Positions 35,415 to 44,228 of a DNA stretch of 64,000 nucleotides are shown here, piece by piece. Each line of letters starts with the position of its first letter. Within the stretch, counting starts at the first letter, position 1. This stretch comes from Roseovarius sp. MMSF_3350 (GTDB lineage Bacteria > Pseudomonadota > Alphaproteobacteria > Rhodobacterales > Rhodobacteraceae), in contig NZ_JASHIZ010000001.1 of NCBI RefSeq assembly GCF_030733425.1, positions 248,001 through 312,000 of the forward strand, written 5' to 3'. Made by a program: the position numbers and the translations under genes. The notes under the pieces are model-generated. The model did no database searches, was not told the origin of the DNA, and was given only the letters and a program-made list of their open reading frames with translations.

Positions 35415-35759
35415 ATGAAGGTTCTGGTTTTGGAAGACGACCCGCTCTTGCAGGTCGATCTGGCGGAGATGCTGGAACAGATGGGGCACGAGGTTGTCGG
35501 CCCCTTCAGCGCCGAGGCCCCCGCTATGCAATCCTGCGACGGGTCGCTTCCGGATGCAGCCTTCGTTGATTACAACCTCGGCAAGGACAAGAACAGTACG
35601 GGTCTGGCGCGGCGTCTGTATCATGACGGCGTGCAATTTGCGTTTCTGACGGCACATGGGCGACAGTACCTGCCGCCTGACCTGCACGAGGTGCTGGTGA
35701 TCGAAAAGCCCTATACGGAAGCGCAGCTGGAGCAGTTCCTAGGGAGTGTCCGCCACTGA
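35415..35759 (+). CDS. Single-domain response regulator
   Basis: 114 aa, only a receiver domain. The acidic pocket is LVLEDDPLLQ, the phosphoacceptor Asp is in AAFVDYNLGK (about 52-53), Thr is in LTAHG and Lys in IEKPYTEAQL. It starts 23 bp after the HWE kinase stop, so it is the likely phosphorylation target. With no output domain it must act by protein contact. Its last 21 bp overlap the end of a convergent receiver gene. Confidence 0.92.
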   Translation: MKVLVLEDDPLLQVDLAEMLEQMGHEVVGPFSAEAPAMQSCDGSLPDAAFVDYNLGKDKNSTGLARRLYHDGVQFAFLTAHGRQYLPPDLHEVLVIEKPYTEAQLEQFLGSVRH

Positions 35760-36230
35760 CCTGGACGCGGCCGGGGCGGACATCCCGCGCGGCATACGTG
35801 ACAGGGTCTCGATCACGATCTCGGCGGGCTCGGTCTTGTCGATGGTGATCGCGGAGGGGTCGATATCGAGGATGCGACCCTGTTCGCCGAGAATTCCGCT
35901 ATAGACCACCGTGGATACGCCGCGGGATTTCAGCACGGCCAGCAGGCGTTTGCCTTCGGGCTCGTTCAGGAATGCACCGGAAAAGGTATTGCCCAGATCC
36001 AGGTCGAGAATGCAGTAATCGAACGCGTCGGCGTTGATTGCCGCAAGCGCGTCCTGATAGCAGCATACGCTTTGCAGAGACTCGCAGCCGGCGTCATCCA
36101 GCGCGATCTCGAGACCGACGCGGATGACCGGATCGTCTTCTACGACAAGAACCGATGACAGGGAAATATGACTACCCTCAGAGTTTTTCTGTTCGCTCGG
36201 TACCGTACCATGAACGCTTCTGTCGCGCAA
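35739..36230 (-). CDS. Response regulator receiver protein
   Basis: 163 aa with one receiver domain (about 26-145): VLVVEDDPVIRVGLEIALDD, phosphoacceptor in YCILDLDLGN, then TVVYSGILGE and TIDKTEP. The about 20-residue C-terminal tail is short and has no output domain. The start is uncertain: TTG 36230 gives the stated end, and no ATG lies near the receiver. It is convergent with the other receiver, overlapping by 21 bp, and may be a second or competing target of the same HWE kinase. Confidence 0.85.
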   Translation of the reverse strand: MRDRSVHGTVPSEQKNSEGSHISLSSVLVVEDDPVIRVGLEIALDDAGCESLQSVCCYQDALAAINADAFDYCILDLDLGNTFSGAFLNEPEGKRLLAVLKSRGVSTVVYSGILGEQGRILDIDPSAITIDKTEPAEIVIETLSRMPRGMSAPAASRSVADTP

Positions 36231-36311
36231 TTTCCGGCGCGAGGATGAGCGGCCCGCCGCCCGTGTAGATGCCGTTCGGCGCCGGGCTGGCAGGGCGGAT
36301 TGAATCGCGGC

Positions 36312-36449
36312 TCAGACAAACTGTTGCAGAAGGATCTGCGTGGCGCGATCGGCCGGCAGGAATTGTGTATGGACCTTGATGCCGGCATCGGTGGCTGGCG
36401 CAGGGTGAGCGGTGGAGCGGGCGAGCGGAGGATCGGTGCGCGGGGTCAT
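36312..36449 (-). CDS. Putative small protein, 45 aa
   Basis: ATG 36449 has AAAGGA about 9 nt upstream. The product starts [20 protein letters not shown] and ends [12 protein letters not shown]. No family recognised. The surrounding 36231-36585 is otherwise gene-free and holds the msrB upstream region. The ribosome site is the only support, so this is tentative. Confidence 0.3.
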   Translation of the reverse strand: MTPRTDPPLARSTAHPAPATDAGIKVHTQFLPADRATQILLQQFV

Positions 36450-36585
36450 GATGGGTGTCCTTTCCATTTGCGTCATCATGGGTCGGCCGCAGATGTGTTT
36501 CCGTTCAATCACGCCTGCGCGTTCAGGGCTTGCAAAGCGCCGGGGACAGGCCATTTCTCTTGAGAAAGCAAAAGCGGGGGTATCC

Positions 36586-37029
36586 ATGATCTACCAGAAG
36601 ACCGAAGACGCGGTGGCGCGGCTGACGCCGGAGCAATACCGCGTGACGCAGGAGAACGGCACCGAGCGGCCCTTTACCGGCGAATACAACGATCACAAGG
36701 CCAGCGGCATCTATGTCGACATCGTGTCGGGTGAGCCTCTGTTCGCGTCGTCCGACAAGTTCGAAAGCGGCTGTGGCTGGCCGAGTTTTACCAAGCCGAT
36801 CGCGCCCGCGCACGTGACTGAGCTGCGCGACGACACGCTTGGCATGGTTCGCACCGAAGTGCGCAGCGCCCATGGCGACAGCCATCTGGGTCACGTCTTT
36901 CCCGACGGGCCGCAGGACCGGGGCGGGCTGCGATACTGCATCAACTCGGCCTCGTTGCGGTTCATCCCGCGTGACGAGATGGAGGCCGAGGGCTATGGTG
37001 ACTATCTGGATCAAGTGGAGGACGTATAA
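36586..37029 (+). CDS. msrB: Peptide-methionine (R)-S-oxide reductase
   Basis: 147 aa. The catalytic Cys is in [12 protein letters not shown], the resolving-type Cys is in [11 protein letters not shown], and [14 protein letters not shown] is intact. The two CxxC zinc pairs of zinc-type MsrBs are absent. It reduces the R-sulfoxide of methionine in proteins. The start is ATG 36586 after a GGGGG-type site. It overlaps msrA by one base (TAATG) and forms an oxidative-damage repair operon with it. Confidence 0.96.
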   Translation: MIYQKTEDAVARLTPEQYRVTQENGTERPFTGEYNDHKASGIYVDIVSGEPLFASSDKFESGCGWPSFTKPIAPAHVTELRDDTLGMVRTEVRSAHGDSHLGHVFPDGPQDRGGLRYCINSASLRFIPRDEMEAEGYGDYLDQVEDV

Positions 37030-37538
37030 TGGCTGAAGAACGTGCAGTGCTGGCAGGCGGATGCTTCTGGGGCATGCAGGAGCTGATCCGCAAGATGCCG
37101 GGCGTCGGCAAGACCCGGGTAGGCTATACCGGGGGTGACGTGCCCAATGCCACCTACCGCAACCATGGCACCCATGCAGAAGGCATCGAGATCTGGTTCG
37201 ATCCCGACAAGATCAGCTATCGGCAGATCCTGGAGTTCTTCTTTCAGATCCACGACCCGACCACGCTGAATCGTCAGGGCAATGACGTGGGCATGAGCTA
37301 TCGCTCGGCGATCTATTACGTGAACGAAGAGCAAAAGGCGGTGGCCGAGGACACGATTGCCGATGTGAACGCGTCCGGCCTCTGGCCGGGCAAGGTGGTG
37401 ACCGAGGTCGAGCCCGTGGGCGATTTCTGGGAAGCCGAGGCCGAGCATCAGGACTATCTGGTGCGCTTTCCGGCGGGCTATACCTGCCATTTCCCGCGCC
37501 CCGATTGGGTGTTGCCGCGGCGCGACGCTGCGGAATAG
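37029..37538 (+). CDS. msrA: Peptide-methionine (S)-S-oxide reductase
   Basis: 169 aa with the catalytic [11 protein letters not shown] motif at residue 11-ish, [14 protein letters not shown] and AEAEHQDYL. It reduces the S-sulfoxide. It is one-base coupled to msrB, followed by an intrinsic terminator at 37573. Confidence 0.96.
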   Translation: MAEERAVLAGGCFWGMQELIRKMPGVGKTRVGYTGGDVPNATYRNHGTHAEGIEIWFDPDKISYRQILEFFFQIHDPTTLNRQGNDVGMSYRSAIYYVNEEQKAVAEDTIADVNASGLWPGKVVTEVEPVGDFWEAEAEHQDYLVRFPAGYTCHFPRPDWVLPRRDAAE

Positions 37539-37572
37539 GGCGCAGGAAACCACCTGCCGATCCGCCATGGAG

Positions 37573-37598
37573 AGCCGTCCCATCCGGGGCGGCTTTTT
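37573..37598 (+). terminator. Rho-independent terminator of msrBA
   Basis: AGCCGTCCC pairs with GGGGCGGCT around a 4-nt loop and runs into five T, 35 bp after the msrA stop. Confidence 0.8.
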
Positions 37599-37685
37599 CG
37601 GTTTGCCGAATATCTACCCAAAAATACCCTGTTGCGTCGTGGGTCGAGACACTTAGTATTCCCGGCACAAACAGGGAGAGAACCA

Positions 37686-38702
37686 ATGAACAAGATGATC
37701 GGAGCCGGCGTCACCGCCGCGCTGTCCTTTGCTTTTGCCGGAGAAGCCTTGGCCGTGGAGTGGAACGTCTCGGTCTGGGGCAAGCGCCGCGCCTTCACCG
37801 AGCATGTCGAGAAGCTGGCCGAGTTGGTCGCCGAGAAGACCGACGGCGAGTTCACCATGAACGTCAGCTATGGCGGGCTGTCCAACAACAAGGAAAACCT
37901 GGACGGGATCTCCATCGGCGCCTTCGAGATGGCGCAGTTCTGCGCGGGCTATCACCCCGACAAGAACCGCGTGATCACCGTGCTGGAGCTGCCGTTCCTG
38001 GGTGTCAGCAACCTCGAGGAAGAGGTGGCGGTTTCGACGGCCGTCTACAACCACCCCGCAGCAACGGAGGAGATGGAGCAGTGGAACGCCAAGCTGCTGA
38101 TGACATCGCCCATGCCGCAGTACAACCTGGTCGGAACCGGCGAGCCGCGCGACGAGCTGGCCGACTTCGAAGGCATGCGCGTGCGGGCCACAGGCGGTCT
38201 TGGCGAGGCGTTCAAGGCGGTCGGCGCGGTACCGACATCCGTTACCGCGACCGAAGCCTATCAGGCGATGGAATCGGGCGTGGTCGACACGGTGTCGTTT
38301 GCGCAGCACGCGCACCTGTCGTTCGGCACGATCAACCAGGCGGACTGGTGGACGGCCAACCTGAACCCCGGCACGGTGAACTGCCCGGTGGTGGTGAACA
38401 TCGACGCGTATGAAGGGCTGAGCGACGAACACCGCGAGGCGCTGGACAGCTCGGTGCCCGAGGCACTGGACCACTACCTGGCCAACTACGGCGAGCTTCT
38501 GAAGCGCTGGGACAGCGTTCTGGAAGAGAAAGGCGTCGAAAAGGTCATGATCTCGGACAGCGTGAAAGAAGAGTTCAAGGCGCAGGCCGCGGACCCCGCA
38601 CGTGAAGCCTGGATCGAGGAGATGGAAGCGCAGGGCCTGCCGGGCCAGGAGCTTTACGACCTCGTGCAGAGCACGCTTGAAGAGCAGCGCGCCTCCAACT
38701 GA
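37686..38702 (+). CDS. dctP: TRAP transporter substrate-binding protein (DctP family)
   Basis: 338 aa with a Sec signal ending at about residue 23 (GEALAVEW). The TRAP SBP fold shows in DGISIGAFEMAQFCAGYHPD, GTGEPRDELADFEGMRVRAT and AYQAMESGVVDTVSF. The usual ligand-clamping Arg is in GMRVRATGG, so a carboxylate is likely. First gene of a three-gene TRAP operon. The C2 or amino-acid substrate is not predictable, though the BHC cluster nearby invites glycolate or a related acid. Confidence 0.9.
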   Translation: MNKMIGAGVTAALSFAFAGEALAVEWNVSVWGKRRAFTEHVEKLAELVAEKTDGEFTMNVSYGGLSNNKENLDGISIGAFEMAQFCAGYHPDKNRVITVLELPFLGVSNLEEEVAVSTAVYNHPAATEEMEQWNAKLLMTSPMPQYNLVGTGEPRDELADFEGMRVRATGGLGEAFKAVGAVPTSVTATEAYQAMESGVVDTVSFAQHAHLSFGTINQADWWTANLNPGTVNCPVVVNIDAYEGLSDEHREALDSSVPEALDHYLANYGELLKRWDSVLEEKGVEKVMISDSVKEEFKAQAADPAREAWIEEMEAQGLPGQELYDLVQSTLEEQRASN

Positions 38703-38716
38703 TCGCACATGATCTG

Positions 38717-38743
38717 CACCGCCCGGCGTCGCGCCGGGCGGTG
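38717..38743 (+). other. Intercistronic hairpin dctP/dctQ
   Basis: CACCGCCCGGC pairs perfectly with GCCGGGCGGTG around a 5-nt loop, without T-tract. It is likely to stabilise the dctP message or attenuate downstream genes. Confidence 0.6.
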
Positions 38744-38769
38744 CTGTATTCCTGACGGGGGAGGATCGG

Positions 38770-39399
38770 ATGGCCGGGGCATCGACCGTTCTGAGCGACA
38801 GCAGCCTGCTGAGCCGGCTTGATCGCGCGCTGCTTCCCCTGGAGCGGTTCATGGCGCTGTTGAGCGGGATCGCGGCGTTTTCCCTCATGTTTCTGGCGGC
38901 TTACTCGGTTTCGGGGCGCAAGTTTTTCGACGCGCCGCTGGCGGGATATGTCGATTACATCGAGGTGCTGATGCCGCTCATTGCGATCATGGGCGTGTCC
39001 TATGTTCAGCGCGAGGGCGGGCATATCCGCATGGACATCCTGATCGGGAACCTGAGCGGGCGCCTGCTGTGGTTTCTGGAACTGTTGACGGTGCTGCTGG
39101 TGCTGGTGTTGATCGTGGCTCTGGTCTGGGGCTCCTGGGCGCATTTCGACCGGTCGTTCGATTGTGCACGGCCCCTGTGTTCGCGGGACAGCACCATCGA
39201 CATCGGGTTGCCCGTGTGGCCGGCGAAACTGGTCGTGCCGGTGGCGCTGGGCGTGCTGGTGGTCAGGCTGGTGTTGCAGGCCGTCGGGTATGGCCGCGCC
39301 TTCCTGCGTGGCCTGGAGCGACCCGTCGCGGTGCCACTGGCCCTGTCGGTCGCCGAGCAGGCCGCGCTTGAGGCCGAGCAGCTGGAAGGGCGGGATTGA
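38770..39399 (+). CDS. dctQ: TRAP transporter small permease (DctQ family)
   Basis: 209 aa with four TM segments. The DctQ pattern includes SGRKFFDAPLAGYVDYIEVL and YVQREGGHIRMDILI. GGGGGAGGATCGG lies before ATG 38770. Its stop overlaps the dctM ATG (TGATG). Confidence 0.92.
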   Translation: MAGASTVLSDSSLLSRLDRALLPLERFMALLSGIAAFSLMFLAAYSVSGRKFFDAPLAGYVDYIEVLMPLIAIMGVSYVQREGGHIRMDILIGNLSGRLLWFLELLTVLLVLVLIVALVWGSWAHFDRSFDCARPLCSRDSTIDIGLPVWPAKLVVPVALGVLVVRLVLQAVGYGRAFLRGLERPVAVPLALSVAEQAALEAEQLEGRD

Positions 39400-40796
39400 T
39401 GGATCCGATCACCATCGGCCTTTGGACCACCGGCTTCATGCTGGTGATGGTGGTCATCGGGATGCGCGTGGCCTTTGCCGCCGGGCTGGCGGGGTTCCTG
39501 GGCCTTGTGTGGCTGCGTTGGAACGGGTTCGACTATGACCCCGCCCGGCTGTGGAAAGCGGTGGAGATCAGCGTCAAGGTCGCCGGTCAGGTGCCGCATT
39601 CCAAGGTGTCGGCAAACGCACTTTCCCTGATCCCGACCTTCATCCTGATCGGGTACCTGGCCTATTACGCGGGCCTGACGCGCGCCCTGTTCGAGGCCGC
39701 CAAGCGGTGGATCGCCTGGGTGCCCGGTGGTCTGGCCGTGTCGACGGTGTTCGCCACCGCCGGTTTCGCGGCGGTGTCGGGGGCGTCGGTGGCCACGGCG
39801 GCGGTGTTTGCCCGCATAGCTATCCCCGAAATGCTTAAAATTGGGTATAACAAACAGTTCGCTGCTGGCGTGGTGGCCGCCGGGGGCACCTTGGCGAGCC
39901 TTATTCCGCCCTCTGCCATCCTGGTGATCTATGCCATCATCGTGGAGCAGGACGTGGGCAAACTGCTGCTTGCGGGGTTCATTCCGGGGGCGTTTTCGGC
40001 CATTGTCTATGCCACGCTGATCATCGGGATCGCGGTCATTTTCAAGTCCGTGGGGCCGCCGGTGGGCGGGTTCACCTGGCGCGAGAAATTCGCCGCGCTG
40101 CCGGCCGCGCTGCCTATCGTGGCGGTGGTCGTGATCATCATCTTCTTCGTCTACAACCCGTTCGGCGATGCCTGGGGCACGCCCACCGAAGGCGGCGCGG
40201 TTGGGGCGTTCATCGTATTCCTGATGGCGCTCTACCGGGGTATGCGGCTGGGCGAGTTGAAGTCGGCGCTGATCGAGACCGCGAAGCTGACGGTGATGAT
40301 CTTTACCATCATCTGGGGTGTGCTGATTTACGTGCGATTCCTAGGGTTTGCGGACCTGCCGGGGGCGTTTGCCGACTGGATCACGTCGCTGACCGTGTCG
40401 CCGATGCTGATCCTGATCTGTATCCTGCTGGCCTATGCCGTGCTGGGCATGTTCATGGATGCGATCGGGATGCTGCTGCTGACCCTGCCGGTGGTCTATC
40501 CGGCGGTCATGGCGCTGAACGGGGGCGAGTTCGTGAGCGTCGAGGACAGCGCCTTCGGCATGTCGGGCGAGATGTGCGCGATCTGGTTCGGGATCCTGGT
40601 GGTGAAGATGGCGGAGTTCTGTTTGATCACGCCGCCCATCGGCCTGAACTGTTTCGTGGTGGCGGGCGTGCGCCCGGACCTGAGCGTTCAGGACGTGTTC
40701 AAGGGGGTGATGCCGTTCTTCATCGCGGATGCGGTGACGATCGGGCTGCTGGTGGCGTTTCCGATCATCGTGCTGTGGCTGCCGGGGCTGGCGTGA
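39399..40796 (+). CDS. dctM: TRAP transporter large permease (DctM family)
   Basis: 465 aa, about 12 TM segments. Landmarks are ATAGFAAVSGASVATAAVFA, GTLASLIPPSAILVIYAIIV and EFCLITPPIGLNCFVVAGV. It forms the Na+-driven pore with DctQ. The start at 39399 overlaps the dctQ stop. Last gene of the operon; convergent with the E1 gene at 40978. Confidence 0.94.
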   Translation: MDPITIGLWTTGFMLVMVVIGMRVAFAAGLAGFLGLVWLRWNGFDYDPARLWKAVEISVKVAGQVPHSKVSANALSLIPTFILIGYLAYYAGLTRALFEAAKRWIAWVPGGLAVSTVFATAGFAAVSGASVATAAVFARIAIPEMLKIGYNKQFAAGVVAAGGTLASLIPPSAILVIYAIIVEQDVGKLLLAGFIPGAFSAIVYATLIIGIAVIFKSVGPPVGGFTWREKFAALPAALPIVAVVVIIIFFVYNPFGDAWGTPTEGGAVGAFIVFLMALYRGMRLGELKSALIETAKLTVMIFTIIWGVLIYVRFLGFADLPGAFADWITSLTVSPMLILICILLAYAVLGMFMDAIGMLLLTLPVVYPAVMALNGGEFVSVEDSAFGMSGEMCAIWFGILVVKMAEFCLITPPIGLNCFVVAGVRPDLSVQDVFKGVMPFFIADAVTIGLLVAFPIIVLWLPGLA

Positions 40797-40840
40797 CGGC
40801 GGGACGCGAAGGTTAACGGGGCGGAAAAGGCGAAAACCAC

Positions 40841-40880
40841 GTCGGTATCGCGTCGGTATTTAAGTGGTATCGCGACGGTG
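40841..40880. repeat. Direct repeat GGTATCGCG(T/A)CGGT, 22-bp period
   Basis: Copies at 40844-40857 and 40866-40879 differ at one base. Finer repeats of about 11 bp (GTCGGTAT, GTCGGTAT, GTGGTAT, GACGGTG) run through the block. It lies in the 181-bp gap between convergent dctM and E1, where an operator is unexpected. No gene is seen in 40797-40977. Confidence 0.6.
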
Positions 40881-40977
40881 GCCGCGTCAGGTGCGCCGGA
40901 TTAACAGAGCGGACGTTGCGCTGTGTGGCCCACGTGGCGATTTTGAGTATTTCTGGAACGATGAAAGCCGAGGTCGT

Positions 40978-43161
40978 CTAATCGCGGCAGAGGGTGCGCG
41001 CGGTGGCGAGGATCGTGTCCGCCGAGGGCATCGTGGCGGCATAGGCCGGGCCGGTGGCGATGAAGCTGTCGGTGGCGGTGAGGCGGCTGTGAGGGATGTC
41101 CGTATGCTCGGTGAAGAGCGCCATCAGCGCCTCGGCCACGCCGCCGGAGTGGCGGGTTTCGTCCACGATCAGGATGCGGTCGCAATCGGTCACGGCGTCC
41201 AGGAGGGCCGGGCCGGGCAGGGGTGAAAGCCAGCGCAGGTCGATGACGCGGGTCTTGAGGCCGTCGGCGTCGAGGTGGGCCTGCGCCTGGCGCGAGAGGT
41301 GGTGGCCGTTGCCGAAGGTGACGATGGCCAGATCGGTGCCGTCGCCGTGCTGGCCGACGTGGCCGAGGGGGATGGTCTCGGACGGGTCGGGATAGGTGGT
41401 GAGCCAGGCGTTGTCGCCGGCCTCGGACAGATCGCGCATGGGGTAGAGGGCGATGGGTTCCAGGAAGACGACGACGCGCTGTTCCTCGCGCGCGAGCCGG
41501 ACGCATTCGCGCAGCATCATGGCGGCATCGGCGCCGGTGGAGGGGCAGGCAAGGATCAGGCCGGGAATGTCGCGCAGGACGGCGACGGAATTGTCGTTGT
41601 GGAAATGCCCGCCGAAGCCTTTCTGGTAGCCGAGCCCCGCGATGCGGATAACCATCGGGTTGGTGTATTGTCCGTCCGAGAAGAAGGGCAGGGTTGCGGC
41701 CTCGCCGCGCAACTGGTCCTCGGCATTGTGGAGATAGGCGAGGAACTGGATTTCGGGGATCGGCAGGAAGCCGTTATGGGCCAAGCCAAGCCCGAGACCG
41801 AGGATCGAGGTTTCGTCGAGCAGGCTGTCGATCACGCGGGCGGGGCCGAAGCGGTTTTGCAGCTTTTGCGTGACGCCGTAGACGCCGCCCTTGCGGCCCA
41901 CATCCTCGCCCATGCAGATGATCTCGGGGTGGGTGAGCATGAGGTCGGTGAGCGCCCAGTTGATGTGACGCGACAGGATCTGCGGCTCATTCATCGCCTT
42001 GAGGTCGGGGCCGAAGGCCTGCGAGCGGGCCTCGGGAGAGGGGCCGTTGGTGGGGGCGCAGTCGCGTTTCGGCGGGATGAGGGAGGCCATGACATCCTGC
42101 GCGGTTTGCAAGCGGGGGCGGGTGGCGGCCTTGTCGCAGGTCTTTTCGACCTCGGCGCAGGTGTCGGTGTAGAGGGTGCGGGCGTCCGGCGGGGTCAGGA
42201 TGCCGGAGCTGTCCAGCAGGCGGACGGAATGCAGGAGGGGGTCGTTGGCCTCGTCGGCCTCGACCTCGGATTTGGGCAGGTATGTGGTGGGCACGTCGGC
42301 GCCGGCATGGCCGTAGAGGCGCACGGTGCGGATGTGCAGGAAGACCGGCTGGCGGTGGGTGCGGGCGTGGTGGGCGGCGCGCTGGGCCGTCGCAAAGGTG
42401 TCGTAGATATCCAGCCCGTCGCAGGCCATGTAGGTCAGGCCCGGGCGGTGGGCGAAATTGGCGGCGATCCAGCCCTTGGGGGTTTTCACGGAGATGCCGA
42501 TACCATTGTCCTCGCAGACGAAAAGCATTGGCAGGGGGACGTTCTGGTAGGCGGTCCAGGCGGCGGTGTTGAAGGCGGCCTGGGCGCTGGCGTGGTTGGC
42601 CGAGGCGTCGCCGAAGCTGGCCATGACGATGCTGTCGCGGGGCAGCTGTTCATGCTCGGGCGCGTGGCGGCGGGCGAGGCCGAGGGAATAGGCGGTGCCG
42701 ACCGCCTTGGGCAGGTGGCTGGCGATGGTGGAGGTCTGGGGCGGGATGTTGAGCGCCTTTGACCCAAGCACCTTGTGGCGGCCGCCGGAGATGGGATCCT
42801 CGGAGGAGCAGGCGAAGGAGAGGGCCATGTCCATGGCGATATCGTCGTGGCCGGTCTGCAGGGCGCGGGCGATCTGGAAGGCGGCGTCGCGGTAATGCAG
42901 GAAGGCCATGTCGGTGGGGCGCAGGGCGGCGGCGACGGCGGCCATGCCTTCGTGCCCCGAGGAGCCAATGGTGTAGTAGCCCTGACCGGCCTTTTGCATG
43001 ACGCGCGCCTGGGCGTCGAGCGCGCGGGAGAGGCATTGGGCGCGGAAGATGAGGCGGGCGGTGTCGGGGTCGAGCGGACCGACAGGATCGCGGCCCGGGG
43101 GCAGGTCGCCCGCAGCGGTGCGGGACAGGAAGTTTTCGTGCACGATCTGGGCGCGGTCCAT
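40978..43161 (-). CDS. Fused alpha/beta E1 component of 2-oxo acid dehydrogenase (branched-chain type)
   Basis: 727 aa. The N-terminal half (about 1-370) is E1 alpha: YYTIGSSGHEGMAAVAAAL, the TPP loop MASFGDASANHASAQAAFNT ending in CEDNGIGIS, and VRLYGHAG. The C-terminal half (about 400-727) is E1 beta: ICMGEDVGRKGGVYGVTQKL, VIDSLLDETSILGLGLGLAH and VVFLEPIALY. The TPP motif reads GDA in place of the usual GDG. AAGGAG lies 9 nt before ATG 43161. No E2 or E3 gene is in the window. It lies 57 bp downstream of bhcR on the same strand, so it may be co-transcribed with it. The 2-oxo acid substrate is uncertain. Confidence 0.85.
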   Translation of the reverse strand: MDRAQIVHENFLSRTAAGDLPPGRDPVGPLDPDTARLIFRAQCLSRALDAQARVMQKAGQGYYTIGSSGHEGMAAVAAALRPTDMAFLHYRDAAFQIARALQTGHDDIAMDMALSFACSSEDPISGGRHKVLGSKALNIPPQTSTIASHLPKAVGTAYSLGLARRHAPEHEQLPRDSIVMASFGDASANHASAQAAFNTAAWTAYQNVPLPMLFVCEDNGIGISVKTPKGWIAANFAHRPGLTYMACDGLDIYDTFATAQRAAHHARTHRQPVFLHIRTVRLYGHAGADVPTTYLPKSEVEADEANDPLLHSVRLLDSSGILTPPDARTLYTDTCAEVEKTCDKAATRPRLQTAQDVMASLIPPKRDCAPTNGPSPEARSQAFGPDLKAMNEPQILSRHINWALTDLMLTHPEIICMGEDVGRKGGVYGVTQKLQNRFGPARVIDSLLDETSILGLGLGLAHNGFLPIPEIQFLAYLHNAEDQLRGEAATLPFFSDGQYTNPMVIRIAGLGYQKGFGGHFHNDNSVAVLRDIPGLILACPSTGADAAMMLRECVRLAREEQRVVVFLEPIALYPMRDLSEAGDNAWLTTYPDPSETIPLGHVGQHGDGTDLAIVTFGNGHHLSRQAQAHLDADGLKTRVIDLRWLSPLPGPALLDAVTDCDRILIVDETRHSGGVAEALMALFTEHTDIPHSRLTATDSFIATGPAYAATMPSADTILATARTLCRD

Positions 43162-43218
43162 GGTCGGGCTCCTTCTTGTGAGGGAAGGCGTAGCCAAGCG
43201 GCGCGGGAATGGGAAGGG

Positions 43219-44061
43219 TCAGGTGCCGGGAACGTGGCGGGTGACGCCGCCGATGGCCGTGGTGAGGTCGGTCGCGGCCTGCATCACGGCGGCGCTGAGG
43301 CGGTCGATATCGCCGGTGCCGACGCGGCTGGTGGGGCCGGAGACGGAGATGCCGGCGACGGGCTCGTTGTTGAAATCGAAGACCGGCGCGGCGATGCAGC
43401 GCATGCCGATGTTCTTTTCCTCACCGTCGATGGAATAGCCGCGGGCGCGGGTGCGGGCGAGTTCGGCCCGCAATATGCCGGCGTCGGTGATGGAGTGCTC
43501 GGTATAGGCGGTGAGGGTCTGACCCTGGAGCAGGCGGGCCAGGCGGGCGTCGTCCATTTCGGCCATCAGCGCCTTGCCGATGCCCGAGGCGTGCATCTGC
43601 GAGAGCGTGCCGGGCGGGAAGAATGCGCGGATGCTGGCATGGGTTTCGACCTGGCTGACGAAGAGGACCTGGCCGGAGGTTTCGACGCCCAGGTTGGCGG
43701 TTTCGCCGGTCGCCTCCATCAGGCGGCGCAGGATGGGGCGGGCGCGTTCGACAAGCGTGGTGCGGCGCAGGAAGCGGGCGCCGATGATGAAGGCCTGCGG
43801 GCCGATATGCCAGGCCTGTTCCTCGGGGTCGAACTCCACCAGGCCGCGCGTTTCCAGCGTGACGAGCACGCGGTAGAGCGTGGCGGGGGACTGGTCCATC
43901 TCGGTGGCGAGTTCGGAAAGCGCCTTGCCCTGGTGCTGGCTGACGTAGTCGAGCACTTCCATGGCGCGGTCGAGGGATTTGATGGTGTTCTGATCGGTCT
44001 TGTCGTCCCAGCCGCGGGGGCGGCCGCGGGCGCGTCGGGGGGCGGGATTCGGCTCGGCCAT
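43219..44061 (-). CDS. bhcR: IclR family regulator of the BHC operon
   Basis: 280 aa. The wHTH is at about 25-90 (SLDRAMEVLDYVSQHQGKAL and ATLYRVLVTLETRGL). An IclR effector domain follows: TGETANLGVETSGQVLFVSQ, GKALMAEM and GMRCIAAPVFDFNNEP. GAGG lies before ATG 44061. Divergent from bhcABCD, the same position as BhcR in Paracoccus denitrificans, where it controls bhc and is reported to respond to glyoxylate. The effector here is inferred. Confidence 0.88.
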   Translation of the reverse strand: MAEPNPAPRRARGRPRGWDDKTDQNTIKSLDRAMEVLDYVSQHQGKALSELATEMDQSPATLYRVLVTLETRGLVEFDPEEQAWHIGPQAFIIGARFLRRTTLVERARPILRRLMEATGETANLGVETSGQVLFVSQVETHASIRAFFPPGTLSQMHASGIGKALMAEMDDARLARLLQGQTLTAYTEHSITDAGILRAELARTRARGYSIDGEEKNIGMRCIAAPVFDFNNEPVAGISVSGPTSRVGTGDIDRLSAAVMQAATDLTTAIGGVTRHVPGT

Positions 44062-44228
44062 TTGGTGCCTCGGTATAATTTTGAAATATTACTTCACATT
44101 ATGAAAAATATAAGCATCTGACAAGTATAAATAAATCAACTCAAATCAAAAATGAAAAACGATTTCAAAAAAATTTTCAAGCGTGAGCAAGCCCTGTACA
44201 CAGGCGGTGAGTTTTGGAGGAGACGAAC
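44062..44228. promoter_or_regulatory. bhcR/bhcA divergent control region
   Basis: Sharply AT-rich, in contrast to its surroundings. It contains TTTTGAAATATT (from about 44080) and, near bhcA, TTTCAAAAAAATTTTCAA (44163-44180): repeated TTTCAA/TTGAAA elements in both orientations, plausible IclR-type half sites. GGAGGAGA sits 7 nt before the bhcA ATG. Confidence 0.5.
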
